The notes beneath the pieces are model-generated. The model was given only the letters and a program-made list of their open reading frames with translations. It was not told the origin of the DNA and ran no database searches. A DNA stretch of 64,000 bases from M3007 sp044224705. Its GTDB lineage: Bacteria; Bacteroidota; Bacteroidia; Chitinophagales; Saprospiraceae. Below, in pieces: positions 54,480-64,000 of this stretch (positions are counted from its first letter, which is position 1; every line of letters begins with the position of its first letter). The position numbers and the translations under genes are program-made. Where the stretch lies: assembly GCA_044224705.1 (NCBI GenBank), contig JBGAJY010000001.1:89931-153930 (forward strand), given 5' to 3'.

Positions 54480-57400
54480 TCACAGCTTCACTACGCGGAT
54501 CAGCCGCAATGGCATTCCGTTTTCTCCCGACAGGCGAAGCTGGTAAACGCCTGCGGGTAATCCGTCCATCGGAATCCGGTGGCGCATTACGCCAACTGCC
54601 TCGAAGCGACTCCGCCAAACCGATTGACCCGTGGAGTTCCAAAGTTCGCACCATAGCGTTGTGGGGCGGGCCATCTGCATCTGCAGATCGGGCGAGCCCT
54701 TAGCCGGATTGGGCAAGACCAGGACCTCAAAATCCTGCTCGGGCTGTTTCGTACCCACAACTCCAGGAATACCCGCGCCGAATTCCGAGAAATTGGTCAC
54801 CGTGGTTTCCAGATAGAATAAGCCGTTTTCACCCACCCATGTGGCTTGCGCCGCCTGCACCGGTAATATGCCCGAGGGTAAGTCATTGTTGGCCGGATCG
54901 CAATCTTCGTCGTTTCCGTCGTAATGACTGACGGACAGATCGGCCGGCAACAGCGTACTAGCCGGCTGGGCAAGGTTGAAGTCGGCCAGTTCTTGCGGTG
55001 TGAAAAACAGGCGCAGTTGCACCGGCTGTTGCGGTGCGAGTTCGGTTTCAATGTTGAAATACCGGGGCAGGATTTTTTGGCCGCCGGGCAAAAGCGGCAC
55101 CTCAGACAAGATTTCACTTGAAATCGTGATCTGCCCCAAGGACTCCGGTGTGCGAAGTGCCGCCAATAAAGGCCCGCTCACGTGCGGATCTGAATTGGCA
55201 GCATAAAGGTTAATCCAGGCGGAAGTGTCGCCTGGGGAGGCGCTCCGGTTAAAACTTTCGCACACGCCTACGGCGTCGGACAACAGAGGCTCGTCGGTAA
55301 TTTGCAAACAAAAACGCCCCTGCGTATCGTATGCGCCGTCTGCAAAAACATAATAGGTATCTCCTGGATTCAGCCCGGTAAAGGTGAGGACGGCATTTTG
55401 GGGATTTGTCCCGGTCTGATCCTCCCCTGTCGCAAGCACTACAAAGGAATAGGGGTAGTAAAGCGAATCCAACTGCAACAAGGCGATTTGCGGATCCATG
55501 GGAAATAGCAGGTCGCTTTCTGCCCGGATCTGGACCGTGCCGCCGGGCGGGGCAGTGAAGATGAACCACACGCTGTGTTCAGGGCCGTCGTACCAATTAC
55601 CCGGCGGCAGAGAGGGGTCCGGGTCGTAGGTGGTGTCGGGTGTCGCCAGCATATTGGTGAATACCTGGCAGGAATCATTGACCGTGATGTTGAAAGCCGG
55701 TCCGGGCAACCACAGCGGTCCGTCGTTGGCCGGTGGTCCATCGCAACCCAGGGTAAGTTGGTAGGTGCCGCCATTGGTAAATTTGCTGTCAGCCGCCACT
55801 GTGTATTCCTGGCCTTCTTCCAGGTACCCGAGATTGAAGGAACCAACGCCCCACCCACCCAGGCAATTGACCGCACTGTTCGGGTCTTCACAATTGGACA
55901 ACCACCCGAACTGTGCGCCGGCCGAACCGGTTATAGAAAGGATTTTCAAGCGATAAACGCCCGAATAAGCCGGCACGATCTTGAAATATGCCTCCCTGCC
56001 CGGCGTGGCTTGCCCACAGGGATGGTGATCGAACAGACCGGGGCCGTTAATGAAATTCAGCAACAGGGTATCGCCGCAGTCCAACACCGGGAAAGCCGCA
56101 CAATTCGGGTAAACATGGAGGTAAACTGGACCAGTCCAGGCGCCCGTCGTTCCATTGCATACGGTGCGGATCCGGAACTTGAAAGGCCCTGAGCCGGGGG
56201 CCGAAGTCAGGGTGACCGTCGAAGTGTCGGCCAGGAAGGTGCCCTGGCCGTCGAAACTGCTGTCTACCGGTACCAATTCGATTTCCCATTGAATGACGCC
56301 CGCAGCGGCGGTCCAGGTCAGAACAAGCATGCCATCGGGGTACTCGATGCCCTGGGCGCCGCTCACGGGCGGACAGGGGCACAGTAACTCGAAGGCCTGC
56401 GTACCCGCTGCGGCGCCCGGCCGGGACACCTGCAGGTAATACGTCTGCCCGGCCGTCAGTGTGCCCAAACTAAAATCGCCGGGTGCGGTGATGCTGTGGC
56501 AGGAAGACCAGGGAGTCGAGATGCTGCTGCAATTAGCCGGACTGCTCGTTAAAGCATAGTTGAACGACGCACCAATGGTCGACAGAATGCGGAGGAAGTG
56601 TTCGCCGCTTAGCGTCGGGTTGATGCGATAAAGCTCGAAATGGCCCGGTCCGGAACCCATCGCGCAAGCGTCGACGAAATCATACTCGCCGCCGGGCGGA
56701 AAATCCTGCGTCACCGGCACGTCGCAGGTCAGGGGAAGAGCGGCGAGGCAGTTGAACGGCGCCCGGAAACGCGGTCCCGGCACCCAGTCGCTGCTGTCTC
56801 CACTGTTGCAGATCGTTCGCACCTGCCAATCGTACAACGAATCGGCCTGCAGGGTAGCCCAACTGAAAGCATTCACTCCGTTGTTGAGGTTGGAGTTCAC
56901 GGCGTTGTACGAGCCGTTCACCGCATGCACGGCCGCTTCGTAATGCCAGGGTCCCGAAGTGGCTGTCCAAAAAAGCTTGGCCGTGCCGCCGCCGGTATTG
57001 CTCAATTGGGTGTAGGGGTCGGTCGGAGCGTCGCAGGGCAGGCCGTCGCAATAAAAGCCCAGGGGCAAGGTGACGGCTCCAGTGCTTGCGCGTTTTTTGA
57101 TCAACACCTGATAGGTGTGGCCCTGCACCAGGTTGTTCAGGAGGAGCACCGAGTTGGAAGGGCTGTTGGCTTTGCAGGTCCAGGAATTGGCGGGGCCCGG
57201 ACAGTCTGAGGCGCCGAGGTCCTTGATGAAAAGGGCGAATTTGCTGAGGTCGGCCGTTTGCGGGAAATGCAGCTGCCGTTGCCCTCCGTTGTCGTCCATG
57301 GTAAACGTGAGGACCGCTTCCGTGCCCGAGAGCGGACTGCCGCAACCGCCCATGTTGAGGTAGTAGCCATTGCCTTCGGGGAAAAACAGGTCGAGCGATT

Positions 57401-59744
57401 GCCCGCACTGCAAGGGTGGGTAAAGCCCGCAATCCATGGCGGTTCTGAACGTCGAGGAGGCCGACCAATCGCTCTGACCGTAGGCGCCGCACAACGCGCG
57501 GACCCGCCATTGGTAATTGGTAATGGGCTGTAAATTGCCGGCCACAGTGCTGGTAGAAGTAGAAAAGTAGTTGGGGATACCGGTAAAAGACTGCCCTTCC
57601 GGCACGACTTCGATCTCCCAGGATTGATCCGCCGAAATCTGGTTCCAGGCCAGTGTGGCCGATTGATGGTCTGTGGAAATAACATGCAGGTTGTTCGGCG
57701 GCAGGCAGGTAGGCGGGCAAAGGATGGCAAAGTCGATTTTGAAGTTGTAATACTGATTCAAATACTCCGGCCGGTTCACCGCGATATTGTAAGTCTGGCC
57801 GCCTTGCAGGAAACCCGTTGGCACCCCATAACCTACATCATACGGAATACCCAGGCAAGTCCAGTTGGCAGCGCTGCAATCCAGGTTGCCAGGCTTGATC
57901 AGAAAGCCGAAATGACCGAAATACTGTGCGCCGGTGATTTGGATGGTATAAATCCCGCTGTACGCAGGCGTGAAATTGAAGTACCGTTCGTTACCGTTTC
58001 CTTCTCCGCAACCGACCAGGAAATCGATGCCCATGCCGTTTGACACGGTCACCGTGTCGTTGCAGGAAATGGTCGGCCCGCCTCCACAATACGGCAGCGT
58101 GAGGAACTGCAAGGAGTCAGACCAGGTGCCGGGCATGCCTCCCGAGCAGACGTTGCGGACCCGCCAGTGGTACTCGTGCAGGGCCTGCAAGCCGGTTACC
58201 TGCCGGGAATTACCGGCCCCGCTGTAATTGGGCGTGCCGGTGAAACTTTCTGCAAGCGGCCGGACCTCAAGTTCGTAATCATCGCTCAGGTCATTGTTTT
58301 GCCATTGAAAGGTGGTCTTGGTCTGCTGAATATTGGCATTTGTCAATGAAATTGGCCGGGGACATGCATCGGGACAATGTAGGTTCAATTGCACATAGGT
58401 GTCACTAAAGTTTCCCGTACCGTGACTAAGTCGAACATAATACGTGTGGCCGACAAGCAGGTATTTTGTCTCGATCGTGGCTGGCAATCCGCTAAAAAAA
58501 TGGTCGCTATACCAGGCGCCTTGAGTGCAAACAGCCTCGGCACTGTCGCGCACGGCCACCTCGAAGGAGTGATAGGGCTGGCTTTGATTCACAGTCATCC
58601 GAAGAAAATCGGAACGTACGGGCCGATATTTGAAAAAAATCTTGCGGTCGTTGTCCGGGTCCGAAGGGGTGGTCTGGTAATCGATGCTCTTGCCCGCTTT
58701 CAGGTGAATATTCAGCACCGTATCGCAAGAGATGATCGGCACGCTATCGCAAATGAGGCCGGTCTCAAAAGTCGTTCCGTTGAACCAGGGGCTGATATTC
58801 TGCGGGAGACAATTACTCCGGATTTGCCATTTAAATCCCGTTTGGGGCGTCAGGTTGTTCAGACTCAGGGAATTGGTGACGGAGGGGTAGTTCGGAACAC
58901 CCGTAAACGACCCCTCCTCCCCCACGAATTCAATGTCCATCAACTGGTTGTTGTTGAAATCCAGGCGAGCAGAATTCAGGGTGATCGAATCGACGTTAAT
59001 GCCGGTAGGAGGCGGGCAGGGACGTTCCGTAATTTTTACCGTCCTCCAGGTTGGGCCCTCATAGGTTGAGTATCCTGCACTAAAATAGATGGAATCCCCG
59101 CCCTGTAAATAAAAATCGTATTTATTATTAAGGGGACTCTGTAAGCTCACGCAATTGTCTATCCCTCCACAGTCCGGATGCGCTCCGCTTTTAAAGCCCA
59201 TATGAACTGAATACCCACCTGATCCAGTGACTTGTAGACGAAAATATCCAGTAAAAGGCGCCTTGAATCCCCATAAATAGCTCCCGTATGAAGCCGGTTC
59301 GTAGCACGCCATATAACCTGCATTATTACTGATGGGGGCTGGGAAATTCATGGTTAGTGAAGAATCCAGAGCGAGTTGAAGTGCTGGACCACAAGGCGAT
59401 GGCGTAGAGAAGGTATCCAGGTTGGCTCCCCAGGCGCCATGAACACTTCCACAAACCGAGCGGGCTCGCCATGCATAAGTGGTATTAGGCGTCAGGTCCG
59501 GAATATCATTGTAAAAATACTGCAGTGTTCCACTGGGCTGCCCGCTGAACGACTGGCCTACCGGGACGATTTCATATTCGATGTAATCGACATTGCCAGG
59601 TTGAACAAAAAAAATCCAGGCACGATAGGGTTCTAGATATTCAATGCCTATCGTGCTGACAGTTGGGCATTGGGATGCACAAAAAAAAGGGAATAGAACC
59701 GACAAAACTGCTGTAACAGAACGAAGGTGCAGGAAACGGTACAT
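54480..59744 (-). CDS. Giant T9SS-exported surface protein with fibronectin-type repeats
   Basis: 1754 residues. Signal peptide 1-25 (MYRFLHLRSVTAVLSVLFPFFCAS). At least six repeats follow, each pairing an Fn3-like module (SATLAWNQISADQSWEIEVVPEGQSF, TNYQWRVRALCG) with a disulfide-containing module that opens with PLQCGQSL or similar. The C-terminus is a T9SS sorting domain (DFEVLVLPNPAKG at about 1672 to the end, KLxxVVKL-like finish). It should be anchored on the cell surface. No catalytic motif was found. Codon use is like its neighbours. Confidence 0.85.
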   Translation of the reverse strand: MYRFLHLRSVTAVLSVLFPFFCASQCPTVSTIGIEYLEPYRAWIFFVQPGNVDYIEYEIVPVGQSFSGQPSGTLQYFYNDIPDLTPNTTYAWRARSVCGSVHGAWGANLDTFSTPSPCGPALQLALDSSLTMNFPAPISNNAGYMACYEPASYGSYLWGFKAPFTGYFRLQVTGSGGYSVHMGFKSGAHPDCGGIDNCVSLQSPLNNKYDFYLQGGDSIYFSAGYSTYEGPTWRTVKITERPCPPPTGINVDSITLNSARLDFNNNQLMDIEFVGEEGSFTGVPNYPSVTNSLSLNNLTPQTGFKWQIRSNCLPQNISPWFNGTTFETGLICDSVPIISCDTVLNIHLKAGKSIDYQTTPSDPDNDRKIFFKYRPVRSDFLRMTVNQSQPYHSFEVAVRDSAEAVCTQGAWYSDHFFSGLPATIETKYLLVGHTYYVRLSHGTGNFSDTYVQLNLHCPDACPRPISLTNANIQQTKTTFQWQNNDLSDDYELEVRPLAESFTGTPNYSGAGNSRQVTGLQALHEYHWRVRNVCSGGMPGTWSDSLQFLTLPYCGGGPTISCNDTVTVSNGMGIDFLVGCGEGNGNERYFNFTPAYSGIYTIQITGAQYFGHFGFLIKPGNLDCSAANWTCLGIPYDVGYGVPTGFLQGGQTYNIAVNRPEYLNQYYNFKIDFAILCPPTCLPPNNLHVISTDHQSATLAWNQISADQSWEIEVVPEGQSFTGIPNYFSTSTSTVAGNLQPITNYQWRVRALCGAYGQSDWSASSTFRTAMDCGLYPPLQCGQSLDLFFPEGNGYYLNMGGCGSPLSGTEAVLTFTMDDNGGQRQLHFPQTADLSKFALFIKDLGASDCPGPANSWTCKANSPSNSVLLLNNLVQGHTYQVLIKKRASTGAVTLPLGFYCDGLPCDAPTDPYTQLSNTGGGTAKLFWTATSGPWHYEAAVHAVNGSYNAVNSNLNNGVNAFSWATLQADSLYDWQVRTICNSGDSSDWVPGPRFRAPFNCLAALPLTCDVPVTQDFPPGGEYDFVDACAMGSGPGHFELYRINPTLSGEHFLRILSTIGASFNYALTSSPANCSSISTPWSSCHSITAPGDFSLGTLTAGQTYYLQVSRPGAAAGTQAFELLCPCPPVSGAQGIEYPDGMLVLTWTAAAGVIQWEIELVPVDSSFDGQGTFLADTSTVTLTSAPGSGPFKFRIRTVCNGTTGAWTGPVYLHVYPNCAAFPVLDCGDTLLLNFINGPGLFDHHPCGQATPGREAYFKIVPAYSGVYRLKILSITGSAGAQFGWLSNCEDPNSAVNCLGGWGVGSFNLGYLEEGQEYTVAADSKFTNGGTYQLTLGCDGPPANDGPLWLPGPAFNITVNDSCQVFTNMLATPDTTYDPDPSLPPGNWYDGPEHSVWFIFTAPPGGTVQIRAESDLLFPMDPQIALLQLDSLYYPYSFVVLATGEDQTGTNPQNAVLTFTGLNPGDTYYVFADGAYDTQGRFCLQITDEPLLSDAVGVCESFNRSASPGDTSAWINLYAANSDPHVSGPLLAALRTPESLGQITISSEILSEVPLLPGGQKILPRYFNIETELAPQQPVQLRLFFTPQELADFNLAQPASTLLPADLSVSHYDGNDEDCDPANNDLPSGILPVQAAQATWVGENGLFYLETTVTNFSEFGAGIPGVVGTKQPEQDFEVLVLPNPAKGSPDLQMQMARPTTLWCELWNSTGQSVWRSRFEAVGVMRHRIPMDGLPAGVYQLRLSGENGMPLRLIRVVKL

Positions 59745-59894
59745 AAAAAGCTGCGTTTGGGATGATTTCTAAATTTATTAAATATCTCAGCCTCTAAGAT
59801 AGGCGATTTTGTCGAATCGACTTGCCGGCTGGCAGTTATATACAGGCGGCTTTTTTATGTTCGAAAATGGATAATTTTTCCCCACGAATTGTTT

Positions 59895-59902
59895 TAAATT
59901 TG
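59895..59902 (+). promoter_or_regulatory. -7 box TAAATTTG of dnaE
   Basis: Perfect TAnnTTTG match 28 bases before the dnaE start, giving a short leader. A decayed copy of this region lies at 54414-54462. Confidence 0.6.
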
Positions 59903-59930
59903 CCCGTCCCACCACCTGCCATTGCACGTT

Positions 59931-62900
59931 ATGCCGCAATTCACCCACCTCCACTGCCACACCCAATACTCCCTGCTCGACGGCGCGGCCTCCATCCCCG
60001 GCCTGTTCAAAAAAGCAGCCGCCGACGGCATGAAAGGCCTGGCCATCACCGACCACGGCAATATGTTCGGCGTGTTCCAGTTCGTGGCCGAAGCCGCCAA
60101 ACACGAGGGTGTGAAACCGATCGTGGGCTGTGAATTTTACGTGGTGACCGACCGGCACCGGCGCACGTTCACCAAGGAAGACCGCGACCGCCGCTACCAC
60201 CAGCTCTTCCTCGCCAAAAACGCCGAAGGCTACAAAAACCTCGTCAAACTCTGCTCGCTGGGCTACATGGAAGGCCTCTACGGCAAATATCCGCGCATCG
60301 ACAAAGAACTGATCCTGCAGTACCACGAAGGCCTCATCGCCACCACCTGCTGCATCGGCGCCATGGTGCCCCAGACCATTTTAAAAAAAGGCGAGGAGGA
60401 AGCGCGCAAGGAGTTCGAATGGTGGTACAACATCTTCGGCGAAGACTACTACATCGAACTGCAGCGCCACCACATGCCCGAACAGGACCAGGTAAACACC
60501 GTCCTGCTCCAGTTTGCCAAAGACTACAACGTCAAGATCATCTGCTCCAACGACTCGCACTACGTGGACCAGAAGGATTTCAACGCGCACGATATCCTGC
60601 TTTGCATCAACACAGGGAAAAAACAGGCCGAACCCGCCTTGCGCGAATTCACCGACGAAACCGAGGACTACAAAAAAGGCCGCTTCGCCTTCTGGAATGA
60701 CCAGTTTTATTTCAAAACGCAGGCCGAAATGGGCCAGCTGTTCCACGACCTGCCGCAGGCCCTCGACAACACGATGGAAATTGTGGACAAAGTGGAGCAC
60801 CTGAAACTCAAAAAGGACATCCTCCTGCCCCACTTCCAGGTGCCCACGGAATTCCAGACCCAGGACGATTATCTGCGCCACATCACCTACGAAGGCGCCC
60901 GCGAACGCTACAAAACCATCGGCCCGGAAGTGGAAGAGCGGCTCAACTTCGAGCTGCACACCATCAAAACCATGGGTTTCGCCGGCTACTTCCTCATCGT
61001 GGCCGACTTCATCAAAGCCGGGCGCGACCTCGGCGTGTTCATCGGCCCCGGCCGCGGCTCGGCGGCGGGCTCGGCGGTAGCCTACTGCATCGGCATCACC
61101 AACATCGACCCGATCAAGTATAACCTGCTGTTCGAACGCTTCCTGAACCCCGACCGAAAATCGATGCCCGATATCGACACCGACTTCGACGACGAAGGCC
61201 GGCAGAAGGTCATCGATTACGTAGTGAACAAATACGGCAAAAACCAGGTCGCCCAGATCGTTACCTACGGCACCATGGCCGCCAAAATGTCGATCAAGGA
61301 CGTGGCCCGCGTGCTCGACCTGCCGCTCGAACAGTCCAACGCCCTGGCCAAACTCGTGCCCGAACGTCCCGGCATTTCCCTCAACCGCATCATCAAAGCC
61401 CCGCTCGACGGCGAAGGCTCCCTGCGCGACAAGGAAAACCTCAATTCCGACGAGATCGAAAACGCCAAGCGCCTCCGCGAATTCCTCGCCGCAGAAGGCA
61501 CCCCCGAAAGTGCCGTGCTCAAGGAAGCTCTCGTGCTCGAAGGCTCCGTGCGCGGCACGGGCATCCACGCCGCCGGCATCATCATCGCGCCAAAAGACCT
61601 GACGGAAATCATCCCCGTGGCCATGGTGAAGGATTCCGAATGGCTCGTGACGCAGTACGAAGGCAACACGATCGAGGATGCCGGCGTCATCAAAATGGAC
61701 TTTTTGGGGCTCAAAACCCTTACCATCATCCGCGATGCGCTGCGCCTCATCGAAGAAAACCACGGCGTCAAAATCGACATCGACACCATTCCGCTCGACG
61801 ACGTCAAGACCTACGAACTCTACCAGGCCGGCGCCACCAACGGCACGTTCCAGTTCGAAAGCGCGGGCATGCAGAAGTACCTGCGCGAACTCAAACCGGA
61901 CAAATTTGACGACCTGATCGCCATGAACGCCTTGTACCGGCCGGGGCCGCTAGAATACATTCCCGACTTCATCGCGCGAAAGCACGGGCGGCAGGCGGTC
62001 AGCTATGATTTACCTGAATTGGAGGAATACCTGTCCGAAACATTCGGGATCTGTGTCTACCAGGAACAGATCATGCTCCTGTCCCAAAAACTCGCCGGCT
62101 TCTCCAAAGGCGACGCCGACGTGCTGCGCAAGGCTATGGGCAAGAAGCAGAAATCCGTTCTGGACAAGATGAAAGGCCAATTCATCGAAGGCGCTACGGC
62201 CAAAGGCCTGCCCGCCGCCAAACTGGAAAAGATCTGGACCGACTGGGAAGCCTTCGCCTCCTACGCCTTCAACAAGTCGCACTCCACCTGCTACGCCTTC
62301 GTGGCCTACCAGACGGCTTACCTCAAAGCGCACTACCCTTCCGAGTACATGGCCGCAGTGCTTACGCACTCGCAGTCGAACATCGAAAAGATCACGTTTT
62401 TCCTCGAAGAATGCCAGCGCATGGGCCTGGCCGTGAAAGGCCCCGACATCAACGAATCCAAGGTCAATTTTGCGGTCAATAAAAAAGGCGACATCCGCTA
62501 CGGCCTCGGCGCCATCAAAGGCGTGGGCGAGGCGGCCATCGAAAGCATGATCGAGGAGCGCAAAAAGAATGGGCCGTTCACGACCATTTTCGACCTCATG
62601 CGGCGCATGAATTTGCGCACGGTGAACAAAAAAGTGCTCGAAAGCCTGGCTTTTGCAGGGGCTTTCGACAGCTTCGACAACCTACACAGGGCCACCTTTT
62701 TCGCCCCTTCGGACAAATACGACACCTTCATCGAGCACCTGGTCAAATACGGCGCAGCCCACCAGGAAGACAAGGTCATGTCGGCCAACTCCCTGTTCGG
62801 CGACATGTCCGACACCGTCAGCATCCCCGAGCCGGCCATCCCCAAGGCCGAGCCCTGGAACCTGCTGACCAAACTCATGCGGGAAAAAGACGTGATCGGC

Positions 62901-63488
62901 ATCTACCTCAGCGGTCACCCGCTCGACGACTACCGCCACGAGGTGCAGGCTCACGCCCTGCCCATTGAAAAACTCGAAAATTACAAGGGCCAGAAGGTCA
63001 AAATCGCCGGCTTCGTCACCCGCGCCAACCACCGCATCAGCCAGAAAGGCTCGGGGTTCGGGTCGTTCACCGTGCAGGACTATACCAGCTCGCTGGAAAT
63101 CGTGCTGTTCAACGAAGACTACGCCAAGTGGCGCCACCTCTTCAACGAAGGCGAAAGCCTCTTCATCACGGGCAACTACCAGTCGCGCTACAACAGCGAC
63201 GAAATGCAACTCAAAATCCTCGACGCCAAACTGCTTGGCAGCATCGCCGGCACGCTCACCGAAAGCGTCACGCTCGACATCCCGATCGAACTGCTGAACG
63301 ACAAACTGCTGGCCGAGATCGACCGGCTTTGCACGGAACACAAAGGCACACACACGCTCAAAATGCGCCTGTTGGACAATACCAACCGCAATTCACTGGC
63401 CTTTTCGGCGGCCAAGCGCAAGGTGAATGCGGATTCGGATTTTGCGGCGGCGATGGAGCGGTTGGGGTTGGGGTGTAAGTTGAATTGA
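59931..63488 (+). CDS. dnaE: DNA polymerase III subunit alpha
   Basis: 1185 residues from ATG 59931; a TTG at 59922 is less likely. It copies the chromosome as the catalytic subunit of the replicative polymerase. N-terminal PHP domain with HLHCHTQYSLLDG (H6, H8, H10). Palm aspartates D414 and D416 in PDIDTDFDDEGR. Then the finger region (GTGIHAAGIIIAP), RPGPLEYIPDFIARKHG and the C-terminal OB fold (KIAGFVTRANHRISQKGSGFGSF). Short leader with TAAATTTG promoter. Confidence 0.97.
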   Translation: MPQFTHLHCHTQYSLLDGAASIPGLFKKAAADGMKGLAITDHGNMFGVFQFVAEAAKHEGVKPIVGCEFYVVTDRHRRTFTKEDRDRRYHQLFLAKNAEGYKNLVKLCSLGYMEGLYGKYPRIDKELILQYHEGLIATTCCIGAMVPQTILKKGEEEARKEFEWWYNIFGEDYYIELQRHHMPEQDQVNTVLLQFAKDYNVKIICSNDSHYVDQKDFNAHDILLCINTGKKQAEPALREFTDETEDYKKGRFAFWNDQFYFKTQAEMGQLFHDLPQALDNTMEIVDKVEHLKLKKDILLPHFQVPTEFQTQDDYLRHITYEGARERYKTIGPEVEERLNFELHTIKTMGFAGYFLIVADFIKAGRDLGVFIGPGRGSAAGSAVAYCIGITNIDPIKYNLLFERFLNPDRKSMPDIDTDFDDEGRQKVIDYVVNKYGKNQVAQIVTYGTMAAKMSIKDVARVLDLPLEQSNALAKLVPERPGISLNRIIKAPLDGEGSLRDKENLNSDEIENAKRLREFLAAEGTPESAVLKEALVLEGSVRGTGIHAAGIIIAPKDLTEIIPVAMVKDSEWLVTQYEGNTIEDAGVIKMDFLGLKTLTIIRDALRLIEENHGVKIDIDTIPLDDVKTYELYQAGATNGTFQFESAGMQKYLRELKPDKFDDLIAMNALYRPGPLEYIPDFIARKHGRQAVSYDLPELEEYLSETFGICVYQEQIMLLSQKLAGFSKGDADVLRKAMGKKQKSVLDKMKGQFIEGATAKGLPAAKLEKIWTDWEAFASYAFNKSHSTCYAFVAYQTAYLKAHYPSEYMAAVLTHSQSNIEKITFFLEECQRMGLAVKGPDINESKVNFAVNKKGDIRYGLGAIKGVGEAAIESMIEERKKNGPFTTIFDLMRRMNLRTVNKKVLESLAFAGAFDSFDNLHRATFFAPSDKYDTFIEHLVKYGAAHQEDKVMSANSLFGDMSDTVSIPEPAIPKAEPWNLLTKLMREKDVIGIYLSGHPLDDYRHEVQAHALPIEKLENYKGQKVKIAGFVTRANHRISQKGSGFGSFTVQDYTSSLEIVLFNEDYAKWRHLFNEGESLFITGNYQSRYNSDEMQLKILDAKLLGSIAGTLTESVTLDIPIELLNDKLLAEIDRLCTEHKGTHTLKMRLLDNTNRNSLAFSAAKRKVNADSDFAAAMERLGLGCKLN

Positions 63489-63656
63489 GGGGTTTGTAGG
63501 GATTAGAAAGAATCAATTTATTGTTGAACCTATGATAAATAGTGCTTTGTTAAATACTTGTATTTAGAGTAATCGGCCGTGGCTTACATCCAAGATTGAT
63601 CTGTTTAAATGTTTAAGCCTGTTTATTGTATTGCATTAACTCAATTGAATTTGCTT

Positions 63657-64000
63657 ATGCCGGACTTCTTTGATCGTAATAATGATCTGGTGAAGGACTA
63701 TTCAGTAAATGTACTTCCAAGTCTGATTCCAGAGGTTCCTGAGAATTTTTTTAATGCAAGTGGCCATGGCCCGGATTATTTTGAGATTGAGTTGTCCCCA
63801 AGTGCATTTAAAGATACTCAGTATGATCCCAAAACTACGAGGTTCGTACACTTTACTACTTTGCGCGCATTATATAGCATACTAAATGAAAATTCAATAC
63901 GGCTATATAATCTGATTAATGTTAATGACCCCAATGAATATGATTTTTACGTTGAGGGTTTGTTGCCTTATTCAGATTCAGAAAATATTAAAAGGAATAC
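63657..64000 (+). CDS. Start of a DUF2971-like protein (3' end outside window)
   Basis: From ATG 63657 the frame stays open to the last base. It has VHFTTLRALYSILNENSIRLYN and NDPNEYDF, the DUF2971 pattern (FTS-x-x-L-x-x-IL...N-D-P-x-E). Much AT-richer than dnaE, so probably acquired. DUF2971 proteins sit in many defence or mobile neighbourhoods, but function is unknown. Confidence 0.65.
   Translation, partial: MPDFFDRNNDLVKDYSVNVLPSLIPEVPENFFNASGHGPDYFEIELSPSAFKDTQYDPKTTRFVHFTTLRALYSILNENSIRLYNLINVNDPNEYDFYVEGLLPYSDSENIKRN

Noticed and set aside
1..64000. tRNA or rRNA genes
   Set aside because: I scanned the intergenic regions by eye and saw no cloverleaf or rRNA-like sequence; tRNAscan-SE would be decisive.

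Overview
The window looks like the chromosome of a Bacteroidota bacterium, probably Saprospiria-like (the class-level placement is inference). Direct signs are two very large secreted proteins with signal peptides and type IX secretion (T9SS) C-terminal sorting domains, promoters with the Bacteroidota -7 box TAnnTTTG, weak or absent Shine-Dalgarno sites, a bacterial group II GGGP synthase gene, and GC-rich genes throughout. The last 500 bases are much AT-richer.

Left part (1-20.5 kb): mostly ordinary genes. In order: the end of an unknown gene, a secreted hypothetical protein, a MoxR-type ATPase, an Abi/HEPN protein, GGGP synthase, a TetR regulator with an NmrA-type oxidoreductase (each preceded by a matching operator), a T9SS metalloprotease-like protein whose first zinc ligand is replaced by Gln, scpA, a tetrapyrrole-methylase-type SAM methyltransferase, two paralogous barrel-like proteins, a cardiolipin-synthase-like PLD protein, alaS, a REP/RAYT element with one in-frame stop codon, rlmD carrying an in-frame palindromic insertion, a decayed toxin-like nuclease fragment, and a PLD-nuclease-like gene.

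Centre (20.5-52.2 kb): a 31.6-kb block, all on the minus strand and closely packed, is the most unusual part. Read in transcription order it has a ComEC-like metallo-beta-lactamase protein, a 1647-aa DUF6603-type protein, three unrecognised proteins (477, 317 and 1458 aa), and seven tandem paralogues (named G to A here). Each paralogue has a ~520-residue N-terminal module, a seven-bladed YVTN-type beta-propeller and the C-terminus SVSAF. None of these proteins has a signal peptide or T9SS domain. Several paralogues are frameshifted, two are near-identical 2.35-kb duplicates, and the modules are mosaic. Some single-base indels may be assembly errors in repeats. I cannot assign a function to this locus and consider it the best candidate for an undescribed system.

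Right part (52.2-64 kb): a YCII-domain protein and an ECF42-type sigma factor form a recognised sigma/partner pair. They are followed by a 1754-aa T9SS surface protein flanked by direct repeats of the dnaE leader, then dnaE, and the start of a DUF2971-like gene in AT-rich DNA that runs off the window. I saw no rRNA, tRNA or CRISPR.
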